A stretch of 64,000 bases of DNA from an uncultured Alistipes sp. (lineage in GTDB: Bacteria > Bacteroidota > Bacteroidia > Bacteroidales > Rikenellaceae): NCBI GenBank assembly GCA_947364365.1, contig CANASP010000005.1, positions 1 to 64,000 of the forward strand, given 5' to 3'. The first letter of the stretch is position 1; every line of letters starts with the position of its first letter. The notes under the pieces are model-generated. The model was not told the DNA's origin and made no database searches. It was given only the letters and a program-made list of their open reading frames with translations. A program made the translations under genes and the position numbers. Positions 27,555-36,601 of the stretch are shown here, piece by piece.

Positions 27555-27967
27555 TCCGTCACCAGCGCCTCGGCCACCGCCGCGCGCAGTTCGTCCGCCT
27601 CCGTATCGCACAGCGGGCGATGGAAACAGTCGTCGAGATGCGTACGGCTCCGCTCGACGATGATCATCCGCGCGTCGTGCGACATGCCGATGTTGTGCCA
27701 CACGCCGGCCGGGATGTTGTAGGTAACACCGAGCGTCATACGCACGCATTCGAACGACACCCCCTCTGCGCCGATCTCGGCGGCCACCAGCACGGCTGTT
27801 CCGGCGAAAAGGACGAACGCCTCGTCGGTGCGTCGGTGCACCTCCACATCGTCCATATCGTCCAGCCCGTGTCCGGGCAGATAATTGAGTTGCGCGACCT
27901 GCCATCCGTCGCTAATCAGGAAAGGTTCGTACCCCTCCGCCTCGTGATAATAACGTTCGATCATCAT
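27539..27967 (-). CDS. Cupin-fold protein
   Basis: 142 residues with a single small beta-barrel. The two cupin motifs are degenerate: VHRRTDEAFVLFAGTAVLV corresponds to the first, and TYNIPAGVWHNIGM to the second. A histidine in each could bind metal. No known catalytic group can be assigned. It overlaps the upstream methyltransferase by 4 nt and the CobW-like gene by 16 nt, so it is translated as part of the corrinoid operon. It could sense or epimerise a sugar product, or be a small metal protein. Confidence 0.7.
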   Translation of the reverse strand: MMIERYYHEAEGYEPFLISDGWQVAQLNYLPGHGLDDMDDVEVHRRTDEAFVLFAGTAVLVAAEIGAEGVSFECVRMTLGVTYNIPAGVWHNIGMSHDARMIIVERSRTHLDDCFHRPLCDTEADELRAAVAEALVTECLCH

Positions 27968-28971
27968 TGTTCGCGATTAAAATCGGCAACGGCCCGGTAG
28001 AAAGCGTCGATATTGGCCTGCGGTACCCCGGGAGGTGTATCGCAGCCCGACGAAAGGACGAAATTGGGATATCCGGCCGCACCGCTCAACAAAGCGGTCG
28101 CGGCTCCGTACACCGCTTCGGGCGTCCCCATCTTGAAGAGCGAAACGGGGTCGATGTTGCCCATCACCAGCGTCTCCGGCGGACAGTCGCGCAACGCCGA
28201 CATCATGTCCATGCCGTTTCCGAAATGGTATCCCGCGGCCCCCGTGGCGACCATCGCCGCGGTGCACTGCCCCGTGTTGCCGCAATTGTGCAGGATGACG
28301 GCGAAACGGTCGTCCTGCACCCGCTCGACGATCCGGCGGACATAGACCGAGGAGAACTCCCGGCAGGCATCGTCGGAAAGGAGCCCGGCGGCCGGCTCGG
28401 CGATCACTACGCCGTTGGCTCCGGTTCGTTTCAGCGCCTCGCAGTATGCCGCAATGAACTGCGTGCACTTCTCCAGCAACAGCCGGATCGTGTCGGGGTC
28501 GATATAGATCCCCATCATGATCTCCGACATATCGTAGAGCCTCCCGGCCAGCGAATAGGGACCGATGCAGCCGCTCAGCACGGGCCTATCCGACTCCCGT
28601 GCGATGCGTTCGTTGGCCTTCAGATACTCCGGCACGCGTCCGGCATCGAGCGACGGTACGGCCAGCGCTTCGATCTGCGCACGATCGGACACCAGACGCC
28701 CCTCGACGTTGGGCACGTCGTCCTCCGCAAAACGGATCGCCGCGCCGAAAGCCTCGGCCTCGACGGTCAGATCCATGATTACGGTCGACGCCAGCGAGGG
28801 ATAACATTCGGCGAGCGCCAATACGGCGCGCGCATGCACCTCACCGTCCGTCACGGCATCGCGCACGCTGCGTCCGATCCGTTCGATCCCCGAATGGGTC
28901 ATGATCGGCAGCGCCGCACGGTCGGAGGAGGCGATCACCCCCTCCACCCATCTTTTCATGTTCACATCCAT
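27964..28971 (-). CDS. UroD-family corrinoid methyltransferase (MtaA/CmuA-like) 2
   Basis: About 335 residues with the uroporphyrinogen-decarboxylase TIM-barrel fold, but in the methyltransferase subgroup. The zinc-type ligands are visible as HNCG (VILHNCGNTGQC) and a later cysteine in SSGCDTPPGVP, as in MtaA/MtbA/CmuA. It lacks the N-terminal features of HemE. It moves a methyl group between a corrinoid protein and an acceptor, classically a thiol or tetrahydrofolate. ATG 28971 falls 4 nt after the corrinoid-protein stop; ATG 28992 would overlap it. Confidence 0.87.
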   Translation of the reverse strand: MDVNMKRWVEGVIASSDRAALPIMTHSGIERIGRSVRDAVTDGEVHARAVLALAECYPSLASTVIMDLTVEAEAFGAAIRFAEDDVPNVEGRLVSDRAQIEALAVPSLDAGRVPEYLKANERIARESDRPVLSGCIGPYSLAGRLYDMSEIMMGIYIDPDTIRLLLEKCTQFIAAYCEALKRTGANGVVIAEPAAGLLSDDACREFSSVYVRRIVERVQDDRFAVILHNCGNTGQCTAAMVATGAAGYHFGNGMDMMSALRDCPPETLVMGNIDPVSLFKMGTPEAVYGAATALLSGAAGYPNFVLSSGCDTPPGVPQANIDAFYRAVADFNREQ

Positions 28972-28975
28972 CCTG

Positions 28976-29617
28976 TCACACCGTTTTTGCAATGAGTTCC
29001 TTGGCTTTCAGCACCGCTGAATTGGCATTGTCCGAGTAGCCGTCCGCCCCGATCCGATCGGCGAACAACTGGTTGACCGGCGCACCGCCGACCATGATCT
29101 TGACCCGATCGCGCAATCCGGCCTTCTCGACCGCCTCGATCACCGTCTTCATGTAGTTCATCGTCGTCGTAAGCAGCGCCGAAAGGCACAGGATATCGGC
29201 CCTCTCGCTGCGGATCGCCTCGACGAACCGGTCGGCCGTAATGTTCACGCCGAGGTTCACGACCTCGAAACCGCACCCCTCGAACATCGAGGCCACGAGA
29301 TTCTTGCCGATATCGTGCAGATCGCCGTAGACCGTTCCGATGACGATCCTGCCGACGGTCGCCGATTTCCCGTTCGACAACCGCGGTTTGACGAGTTCCA
29401 GCGCCCCCTTCATGGCCCGTGCCGCCATCAACAGCTCGGGGACGAACGCCCGGCCCTCCTGAAAACGCAGGCCGATACGCTGCATGGCCGGAATCATATG
29501 ATCGGAGATGATCGACTGCGGATCGATCCCCTCGTCGAGCGCCGCGCGGGTCAAATCGACGGCCGGTTCGAGCCGGCCGGCCACGATAGCGTCCGAAAGT
29601 TCTTGCAAATTAGTCAT
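28976..29617 (-). CDS. Corrinoid (B12-binding) methyl-carrier protein
   Basis: 213 residues with the two-domain layout of MtaC/MtbC/MttC. A helical cap (residues about 1-85; HMIPAMQRIGLRFQEGRAFV) precedes a Rossmann-like B12 domain. The DxHxxG motif, which supplies the lower-axial histidine, reads GDLHDIGKN at about residues 97-105, and the GG motif is IMVGGAPV. It carries the methyl group between the two flanking UroD-family methyltransferases. This is the centre of the corrinoid module. Confidence 0.93.
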   Translation of the reverse strand: MTNLQELSDAIVAGRLEPAVDLTRAALDEGIDPQSIISDHMIPAMQRIGLRFQEGRAFVPELLMAARAMKGALELVKPRLSNGKSATVGRIVIGTVYGDLHDIGKNLVASMFEGCGFEVVNLGVNITADRFVEAIRSERADILCLSALLTTTMNYMKTVIEAVEKAGLRDRVKIMVGGAPVNQLFADRIGADGYSDNANSAVLKAKELIAKTV

Positions 29618-29638
29618 GGTTCTGTCGTTTTTCGTTGG

Positions 29639-30718
29639 TTATCGGTTTTCGTTCAGCCGGCAAAGTTCCTCGTAGGAACCGTAACGGCGCGCCGCGGCGA
29701 TGAAGGCCCGGAAATTCGCCTCGGGCGTATTGCGCCCCATCGCGCATCCCGAGCTGACGATGTGCCGCCGGCCGCGGGTCTTGGCCACCAGGTCCCTCAC
29801 GGCCGCATCCACATCGGCCGGAGCGCCCAGCACCAGCGGGAAACTCGGATCGACATTGCCCATCAGCACCGTAGACTCGGGAACGAGCCGGCGCGCCTCG
29901 GCCATGTCGAGCTTCCAATCCACCTCCAGAATCCGCGCGCCCGTGCGCCCCATCTCCTCGATTATGCCGGTCGTATCGCCGCAAATATGGACCGAGAAGG
30001 GGATACCGTAAGCCTGCACCTCCTCGACCAATCGGCGCTCGGGCTCGAAGGCGAACCGGCGATACATGTCGGGCGAAATGAGATTAGGTCCGGCGAAGGC
30101 GTCGCCGATCGACGTGGCATGAGCGCCGGCATCCTTCTGCGCCTTGGCAAAAACGGCGCTGATACGGCGACAATAGTCCAGCACATCGGCGATCAGGCCG
30201 GGATCCTCGGTCATCAGATCCATCATGAACTGCGTGGTTCCGCGCAGCAGGCAGGCGATGCTGAACGGGCCCTGGTCGGCACGCCCCATGACGAAGACAT
30301 GGTCGCCGACGGCCTCGACCAGCCGTTCGGTGGCTTCGAGCCATACGCCGAGACGTCCCGAACGTCCGGGATCGGGAATCGGCATGTCGTAGACGTCGCG
30401 CAGATCCTTCAGCACGGGCTGCTGCTCGTCGACGATCGCCGGCTCGTCCTCGCGATAGATCACCTTGGCACCCACGGCCTCGGCGATCGTCGCGTCATCG
30501 AAATCGATCACGCAACCGTCGTATCCGTATTTCTCCTGCGACACGATGTGCGCCCGGGCCATCTTGGCGCCGTCGCGCACCACCTCGCCGATCTTGTATC
30601 CGGCCGTCTCGACCGTAAACATAAAACTCTGCGGCACGACGGGCAACATGTCGGGCATCCAACCGTCCAGCACCGCCATGCAGCGTTCCAATGATGTCAT
30701 TTCCTTCATATCGAGCAA
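29639..30718 (-). CDS. UroD-family corrinoid methyltransferase 1
   Basis: A 359-residue TIM-barrel protein of the UroD superfamily, only distantly similar to the second copy. It keeps the metal-ligand pattern HICGDT and SSGCAMGRNTPEAN. The pairing MT1 - corrinoid protein - MT2 is how methanol, methylamine and O-demethylase systems are built. Which copy demethylates the substrate and which delivers the methyl cannot be told from sequence. It starts 6 nt after the MFS transporter stop and belongs to the same transcript. Confidence 0.85.
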   Translation of the reverse strand: MLDMKEMTSLERCMAVLDGWMPDMLPVVPQSFMFTVETAGYKIGEVVRDGAKMARAHIVSQEKYGYDGCVIDFDDATIAEAVGAKVIYREDEPAIVDEQQPVLKDLRDVYDMPIPDPGRSGRLGVWLEATERLVEAVGDHVFVMGRADQGPFSIACLLRGTTQFMMDLMTEDPGLIADVLDYCRRISAVFAKAQKDAGAHATSIGDAFAGPNLISPDMYRRFAFEPERRLVEEVQAYGIPFSVHICGDTTGIIEEMGRTGARILEVDWKLDMAEARRLVPESTVLMGNVDPSFPLVLGAPADVDAAVRDLVAKTRGRRHIVSSGCAMGRNTPEANFRAFIAAARRYGSYEELCRLNENR

Positions 30719-30724
30719 CTGTTT

Positions 30725-31876
30725 TTATTTGTTATTTTTCAACCTCAACGAAACCGCGAACAGATAGAGAAGCGCGCCCACGGGCACGAACAGGCTGGCC
30801 CATTGTCCGCTCATATCGGCCACCACCCCCATGACGGGCGGCAACAGCGCGCCGCCGGCCACACCCATGATCATCAGCGCCGAGACCTCGTCGGCGCGCC
30901 CGGGCAGCGCCCCGAGCGCTGCCGAGAAGGCGATGGCGAAGACATTGGCGCAACAGAGTCCGAGCACGAAAAGCGCGGCAAAAAGCACCGTCGCGTCCGA
31001 AGCTGCCATGAAAAGGCCCAATGCACCGAGCGCCAAAGCCACCGTACCCGTCAGAAACCGGTGCGGCGACACGCGCGCGAGAATCATCGCACCGCCGAAC
31101 GCACCCGCCGTACGGGCCATGTAATAGAGGCTGCACCCCACGGCCGCCCTGTCGAGCGGCAGCGAACAACACGCCGAAAGATACTTCGGCACGGCCGTCA
31201 TCAAACCGATCTCGAATCCGACGCTCACGACGATAACCGACAGCAGCATCAGCATGCGGCCGTCGGCGAGCAATGCGCCGACGCCACGGATTCCGACTGC
31301 TTCGGAGCGGGTCTCCTCGACCTTCAATCGCGACATCCAAAGCCAGGAAAGCAGCGTGACGGCGGCATAGAGCGGAAAAACAAGGCGCCAGTCGCCCCAC
31401 GCTCCCGCAGCCGTTCCCACCAGCACGGGGCCCGCCATCGAACAGATCGCCTTGACGAACTGTCCGAGCGTAAGCATGCTCGTCGTGCGCGACTGCCCGG
31501 CCACATCGGCGAGCAGCGGATTGAGCGAGACCTGGAGCAGCGTATTGCCGATTCCCAGCAGAGCGAAAGCAGTCAGCACCACAGGAAACGTATAGCCGAC
31601 CAGCGGCAGGAGCATCGCGACGAAGGTAACGGCGGCACTGACCATGACCGTGCGCCTGCGTCCGATGCGCCCCATCAGCATGCCCGCAGGCAACGAGCCG
31701 ACGGCAAACCAGAGAAATACCATCATGGGCAGCAGGTTGGCGATGCGGTCGCTGAGCGCGAAATCGGCCTTCACATAGCTGGTCGCCACGCCGACCACAT
31801 CGACGAAGCCCATGACGAAAAAGCTGAACAACACGGGCAACAGCCCGGCAAGATCGGGTTTTCGATTCATTCGCAA
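30725..31876 (-). CDS. FHS-type sugar MFS transporter
   Basis: A 383-residue, twelve-helix major facilitator. Motif A reads GSLPAGMLMGRIGRRR between helices 2 and 3. The N-terminal pattern (FFVMGFVDVVGVATSYVKAD) matches the fucose/glucose-galactose symporter (FucP/GluP) group used in many PULs. It would import the monosaccharide or disaccharide released in the periplasm, perhaps with its O-methyl group still in place, to the cytoplasmic methyltransferases encoded immediately downstream. Confidence 0.85.
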   Translation of the reverse strand: MRMNRKPDLAGLLPVLFSFFVMGFVDVVGVATSYVKADFALSDRIANLLPMMVFLWFAVGSLPAGMLMGRIGRRRTVMVSAAVTFVAMLLPLVGYTFPVVLTAFALLGIGNTLLQVSLNPLLADVAGQSRTTSMLTLGQFVKAICSMAGPVLVGTAAGAWGDWRLVFPLYAAVTLLSWLWMSRLKVEETRSEAVGIRGVGALLADGRMLMLLSVIVVSVGFEIGLMTAVPKYLSACCSLPLDRAAVGCSLYYMARTAGAFGGAMILARVSPHRFLTGTVALALGALGLFMAASDATVLFAALFVLGLCCANVFAIAFSAALGALPGRADEVSALMIMGVAGGALLPPVMGVVADMSGQWASLFVPVGALLYLFAVSLRLKNNK

Positions 31877-31934
31877 CGATATTTTCGCAATTCCGAACGA
31901 TCCGGCGGCGAAACCGCACGAAGCGCTCCGCCGC

Positions 31935-31954
31935 CCGGCTCCGAACGGAGCCGG
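31935..31954. other. GC-rich hairpin between the GH38 and MFS genes
   Basis: CCGGCTCC-gaac-GGAGCCGG, in the only sizeable gap (94 nt) of the PUL/corrinoid gene run. There is no T-tract on the minus strand, so it may be an RNA-processing or stability element rather than a terminator. Confidence 0.5.
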
Positions 31955-31970
31955 ACGGTCGGTCTACGGA

Positions 31971-34835
31971 TCACAATTCGAGTTTAAAGGTTTCGATGGC
32001 ATGATGCCCCAGGCGGAGGGTCAACCGACGGCCCGATCCGGCGACGGGCTCTCCGCCCTCCTCGATCAGATCGGTACGCACCACCCGCTTCACATCGAAC
32101 GGCAAGGTCACCTCGACGGTCTTGTCCACGCCCTCCATCTCGGTCAGACGAAGAATCACCGCGCGCTCCGCATCGGCCTTCTTGAGTGCGGTCAACGCCA
32201 CCAACGGATCCGAGATGCGTACGAACGACCCGCACGCCTCCAGATCGCCGCCCCGGCCGTCGCGCGCAACGGGCAACAGCGGATGGTTGGCCTCCACGCC
32301 GAAACAGTAACCGTTCCGCCACCCCGGCTCGTGTCCGAGGATCGAAAAGCGGAAGGAGTGCGTCCCCGCCTGGTGGTACCAGTTTCCTTCGCCGTGACAG
32401 CTCTTGTGCGACGAGAGCAGCACACCCTGCAACACGGGATAGTCCGACTGCTCGCGCGACGGATCGATCCAGTCGCCGACAGCTACGCACGACGCCATCG
32501 TCACGCCGAACCCGTTGCCGCTGGCCGAAATGAAATTCTGAATCTCTCGGGGATGCGTATCCGCCGGATGGTGGACATAGGTGCCGCCCCAGCTCCAACC
32601 GCCCGGGACGCTCTTCATCTCGCTCCGCCCCACCTCGGCAACACCCATCGGCACTTCGTAATGGATCCGGCTCGACGCGGTCTTCATGTTCAGCGGGAAA
32701 AGGATACGGTACTGACGATTATGTTCGCCGGTGAAGTTTTCGAGCACGACGTCGAAGTCGATCCTCTTGAGGGCGTGGTAAACGGTGATGCGCTGGATCA
32801 CACGGGCGAAAGCGGTCTGAACGGCATTCTCGAAGGTCGTGCATACGGCCCCCGTCGCAACGATGCGCCACGATGCGGGCTGCCGGCTCGCAGTCGTCTG
32901 ATCGGCCACCTCCAGATCGGCGATCCGGTTGAACTCCCCGGCTCCGTTGCCCTTATAGCCGGCATCGAGGATGTCGCCGAAAGCGAACTTCGACGTCTCG
33001 GCCAGATCGCATTTCTGATCGAAATCATAGAGCGAGACGATGCCGCCGTCACCCAACACGATGTCGTAGAAGGCGTTGCGGTAGAAGTTGTCACCCTGCA
33101 CGATCGCACGGGGGAGTGCGCCTCCGCGCTCTTTCGCCACCGGCTTCACGCGATAGGCCGCATAACCGGCCGAGGGCACGCTCTCCGCCACGAAAGCCGC
33201 ATACAAGCCGCCGTCCCGTTCGATGCGCTGCACGGGCACCTCCCGGCCGTCGGGAGCATAGACCGCCACCGGACCGTCGTCCGCCGGAATGCAGGCCACC
33301 GCCGTGCGATCCCATGGCAGGTCGTTGAACACGACCCAGTCGCCCGCCTCTTCCGCGACGCGTCCGGCGATCTTCCGCAGCGACGCGTCGAGCAACTCAC
33401 GACCCAGGTCGCGCGCCACGGCGAGCGAATCGCCGAAAATGCGGTCCGTGATCTCGCCGTTCTTGCCTCCCAGCCCGTGATCGGGATAGATCGAGGCCAT
33501 CCAAGCCCGGTCGAACGTCGCCCGGGGGTAATCCCACGACGCATCGAGCGCCACATTGCCCACCGTGGTGAAAAGCTCCGCGGCCGGAAGCGACACGCCC
33601 GCTTCGCGCTTGGCCACGGTCTGCTCGTAATGGGCCGGGCCATGGATATAGAGCCACAAATCGGGCCGTTCGCCCACGACCTCCTCCATCCGAGCCTCGG
33701 GCGTATCGACCAGCGCCAGATACTCCTCGGCCGTCGAGCACACCAGACGCGGCAGGTCCGCTCCGGCCAGCTCCGCGATATGGTTCCACTCGTCGATCAC
33801 CGGAGCGAAATTCACCGGTTTGGTCGCATCGCAGCTCATCAGCACGGCGTAGTGCGGCGGAATATGCCGCTCGCGGAAATAGTCGCTCCACAGCCGGCTG
33901 CGCGGATGCAGGCGTTCGAAAGCCGTCACCGCATCCTTTTCGAAAAACTTCCAGATAAGAGAAGCCCAGCCGTAGTTACCCGGCGTATAGGTCAATACGC
34001 TCGATCCGTCGGGACTGTACCAGTCGTAGAATCCCTCGCGCATACGCGACACGAACAGGTTGCGTATGCCGCTTTTGGCCAAAATCTGGGGCATCTGCAT
34101 CGTACGCCCCGGCACATCGATGTTGTTGGCGGTCCGATCGTCGCATCCGGGCAGGTTCTCGCGGATCCATTTCCGACCGTAATAGGTCTGCCGGACCAGC
34201 TGTTCACCCGACGAAAGCCCCTCGTAAGGCTGGTTGTAGGTGGCGCCCCACCCGAAACGCCCCTCCTTGTAGCGTTCGATCACCTCGTCGCGACGTTCGG
34301 GATGCGCTTCGAGAAACTCCATCAGATTGAGCGTCTGCTCCATCTCGAACTTGAAGTTCGGATCCGTGCGCATCATGTCCAGTGCCGGGATAATGATCTC
34401 CTCGATGCGCTCGCGGCGGCAATATTCGGGCGTATCCATCCAAGCGATATCCTGATGCGACGATTGGATGATATGAATCGTCCCGTTGCGGAAATAGCCC
34501 CAGTCGTCGGGAATCGGAGCCTGCACGGCCTTGGTCGACAGTACCCGGCGCCCCGCGCGGAGCGTCAGCACGTCGCTTCCGCCGACCATCGGCAGCCAAA
34601 CCACGAGACTGTCCGCCGTCGATCCCTGCTCGGCGGCAAGCAGCTCGTCGCCGAGCGACAACGTACATTTCCCGGTCGGAACCTCCGCGAGTTTCACATA
34701 GGAGAGAATCTTCAGCCGCCCGTCGCGCCGCTCGTACTTCACGGGCTCGATCCGCGCCACGCGGCCAATCCGCTGGGCGCAGGCTTCTCCGGCGGCCAAC
34801 CCGAAGAGCATCATGGCCAGTAACATTCCTTTCAT
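31971..34835 (-). CDS. Glycoside hydrolase family 38 (alpha-mannosidase-like)
   Basis: A 954-residue secreted enzyme with a signal peptide ending AGEACAQ. After an N-terminal beta domain comes the GH38 catalytic barrel: SSHQDIAWMD carries the zinc His-x-Asp pair, and NNIDVPGRTMQMPQIL contains the likely nucleophile Asp. The mid helical bundle follows (VAKREAGVSLPAAELF), then long C-terminal beta domains. GH38 enzymes remove alpha-mannose from glycans. The zinc motif is SHQD rather than the usual HND, which suggests a divergent subfamily or altered specificity. Confidence 0.88.
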   Translation of the reverse strand: MKGMLLAMMLFGLAAGEACAQRIGRVARIEPVKYERRDGRLKILSYVKLAEVPTGKCTLSLGDELLAAEQGSTADSLVVWLPMVGGSDVLTLRAGRRVLSTKAVQAPIPDDWGYFRNGTIHIIQSSHQDIAWMDTPEYCRRERIEEIIIPALDMMRTDPNFKFEMEQTLNLMEFLEAHPERRDEVIERYKEGRFGWGATYNQPYEGLSSGEQLVRQTYYGRKWIRENLPGCDDRTANNIDVPGRTMQMPQILAKSGIRNLFVSRMREGFYDWYSPDGSSVLTYTPGNYGWASLIWKFFEKDAVTAFERLHPRSRLWSDYFRERHIPPHYAVLMSCDATKPVNFAPVIDEWNHIAELAGADLPRLVCSTAEEYLALVDTPEARMEEVVGERPDLWLYIHGPAHYEQTVAKREAGVSLPAAELFTTVGNVALDASWDYPRATFDRAWMASIYPDHGLGGKNGEITDRIFGDSLAVARDLGRELLDASLRKIAGRVAEEAGDWVVFNDLPWDRTAVACIPADDGPVAVYAPDGREVPVQRIERDGGLYAAFVAESVPSAGYAAYRVKPVAKERGGALPRAIVQGDNFYRNAFYDIVLGDGGIVSLYDFDQKCDLAETSKFAFGDILDAGYKGNGAGEFNRIADLEVADQTTASRQPASWRIVATGAVCTTFENAVQTAFARVIQRITVYHALKRIDFDVVLENFTGEHNRQYRILFPLNMKTASSRIHYEVPMGVAEVGRSEMKSVPGGWSWGGTYVHHPADTHPREIQNFISASGNGFGVTMASCVAVGDWIDPSREQSDYPVLQGVLLSSHKSCHGEGNWYHQAGTHSFRFSILGHEPGWRNGYCFGVEANHPLLPVARDGRGGDLEACGSFVRISDPLVALTALKKADAERAVILRLTEMEGVDKTVEVTLPFDVKRVVRTDLIEEGGEPVAGSGRRLTLRLGHHAIETFKLEL

Positions 34836-34850
34836 CGTCTTGATACGCTA

Positions 34851-36575
34851 TTACGGATTCAACAGCTTACGGGTCTGTTCGGGACGGTGCTCCATGCGGA
34901 TGCGCCAAAGCAGTTCCTCCACCGACACGGGTTTGATCGAGGGCAGCATGAGCTCCCTCGTCCGCTCCACGGCATTCGCCCCGACAGCCGGACGCGGCGT
35001 CTGCGGGCTGGTCCGGGAAAAGTCTGACCAGGCGTGAACGATCGTCCAGTCGAGCCTCCGCCCGCCCTCTTCGCCGGCCTTCAGGACATCGCGGTTCACC
35101 ATCGAAGCGACGAACTCGGGCACGCCGGCACGCGGACGATAGACATTGACCTCGTTCCAGAGGCTGTAGCGCGACGTCACCACCGGAATATCGATCCCCG
35201 CACGATTGCGGTGCCAATAGATCTCGCCGTCGAGTTCATAGGGGAAATACTGCACGGCGAGCATGCCTGCGAGACCGGGCATCTCCTCGGCATAGATCCG
35301 GAACGCCTCCTGGGCTTCGGGCGAGGAGACATCGAAGCAGATGAATCCGAAGACGCGGATACCGAGACGCTCCAGGTGGCTGTTGACCCGTCGCGCGAAC
35401 TCGCGGAGCAACTCGGAGCGGTTCGGACGCTTCGAAGCGAAGATATCGGGATACTGGTACCCGCCGCCGTATTCGATAAAACTCGATCCGACCTGCCTTC
35501 TGCCCGCCATCTTGTTCCAGGTAAACGGGGTCAGAATCGAAAGCTCCGTCGGACAAAGGGTCCAGCTCAGGCCGATCTTCCCGGCCGTCCCGCCGCCCAT
35601 GTAGAGCGGCGATTCGCCATAACTGTCCATCGACCACTGCACGTTGTCGCCGTCGCTCATGACGAAGGCATGGAAAGACGAACGGTCGTCGAAATCGATC
35701 GTCCGCGGATCGACCGACTCGATCCTCACGGGCTGCGCCGCCTGGCCGACCGACGAGATGAACGGAAGATTCAGACACCAGTTGGTCGCCGTGTTGTAGT
35801 GGCCCCAGCGCGCGATCAGGCTCGTGAAGTCGTATTCGTCGCCGCAGCCCCAACCCAGAATCGGAGAGAGCGGCTCGACCCATTCGAGAATCGGCTCGAT
35901 CAGCTCCTTCTGATCGGCATAGAGCATCAGACGGTGAGCGATGGCATAGTCGCGCAGGTTGTGCACCGAAGGGGGAATGCTCAAGGCCGACTTGCGACAG
36001 AGCCGGTCGCGGTTGCGCTCGAAACACTCGGCGGCCGATTCGCTGCGGGCATCCTTCAGTTCGCGCAGCCCCAGCGCACGGGCCCGCTCGACCAACGACT
36101 CGTCGATCAGCGCCCCGCACAACAGCGAGGCGTAGACCGTGGCGACGTTGGCCGAATAGTCCGTCCCGGGATGCGCGGCATAGGCATCCGCCCGGGGTGT
36201 ATCCGCCCGGTAGAGGACATACCCGCGCAAGATGCCCCGCCGGCGGAGCAAAGAGGCCAGCTCGTCGATCTCCATACGGCGGATCTCCTTGATGCCGAGG
36301 GCCGCGACCGACTCTTCGAACAACGCCTTATAGGAGGCGTTCGACGTTTCGATCCAGACCATCGTATCGAAGCGCCCTTCGTTGACGGCCTGCGCCGCCA
36401 ACCCCGACAGCGACTCGACCAGCATAGCCTCGGCCGGGCTTTCGCCCAGCGGGCAGACGATCAGTTTCTCGGGAGCCCGCTGCTCGGGCCAGCCGTGACG
36501 CCCGTCATAGGCCTGTGCCGAGGCGGCCGTCGACCACCCCACGAGCGCGATAAAAAGCAGTTTCAGCAGTTTCAT
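34851..36575 (-). CDS. GxGYxYP-family putative glycoside hydrolase 1
   Basis: A 574-residue secreted protein (signal peptide ending SAQA). The name-giving motif appears as YGGGYQYP near residue 370. The N-terminal region (about 30-250) and the C-terminal barrel-like region (about 260-500) match the two-part layout of the GxGYxYP putative glycoside hydrolase family. Conserved acidic residues include MSDGDNVQW. The C-terminus VEELLWRIRMEHRPEQT recurs almost exactly in the next gene, so the two are paralogues. No activity is established for the family as far as I know. Confidence 0.82.
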   Translation of the reverse strand: MKLLKLLFIALVGWSTAASAQAYDGRHGWPEQRAPEKLIVCPLGESPAEAMLVESLSGLAAQAVNEGRFDTMVWIETSNASYKALFEESVAALGIKEIRRMEIDELASLLRRRGILRGYVLYRADTPRADAYAAHPGTDYSANVATVYASLLCGALIDESLVERARALGLRELKDARSESAAECFERNRDRLCRKSALSIPPSVHNLRDYAIAHRLMLYADQKELIEPILEWVEPLSPILGWGCGDEYDFTSLIARWGHYNTATNWCLNLPFISSVGQAAQPVRIESVDPRTIDFDDRSSFHAFVMSDGDNVQWSMDSYGESPLYMGGGTAGKIGLSWTLCPTELSILTPFTWNKMAGRRQVGSSFIEYGGGYQYPDIFASKRPNRSELLREFARRVNSHLERLGIRVFGFICFDVSSPEAQEAFRIYAEEMPGLAGMLAVQYFPYELDGEIYWHRNRAGIDIPVVTSRYSLWNEVNVYRPRAGVPEFVASMVNRDVLKAGEEGGRRLDWTIVHAWSDFSRTSPQTPRPAVGANAVERTRELMLPSIKPVSVEELLWRIRMEHRPEQTRKLLNP

Positions 36576-36601
36576 CGGATTTCTTTTTCAGGTTCAGGTC
36601 T

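Noticed and set aside
27964-30718. HemE (uroporphyrinogen decarboxylase) for haem synthesis
   Set aside because: The zinc-ligand His-x-Cys and later Cys, plus a corrinoid protein between the two copies, fit methyltransferases instead.
31877-31970. Terminator splitting the PUL from the corrinoid genes
   Set aside because: The hairpin at 31935-31954 lacks a T-tract and no new -7 box was found after it, so a break is not supported, though not excluded.
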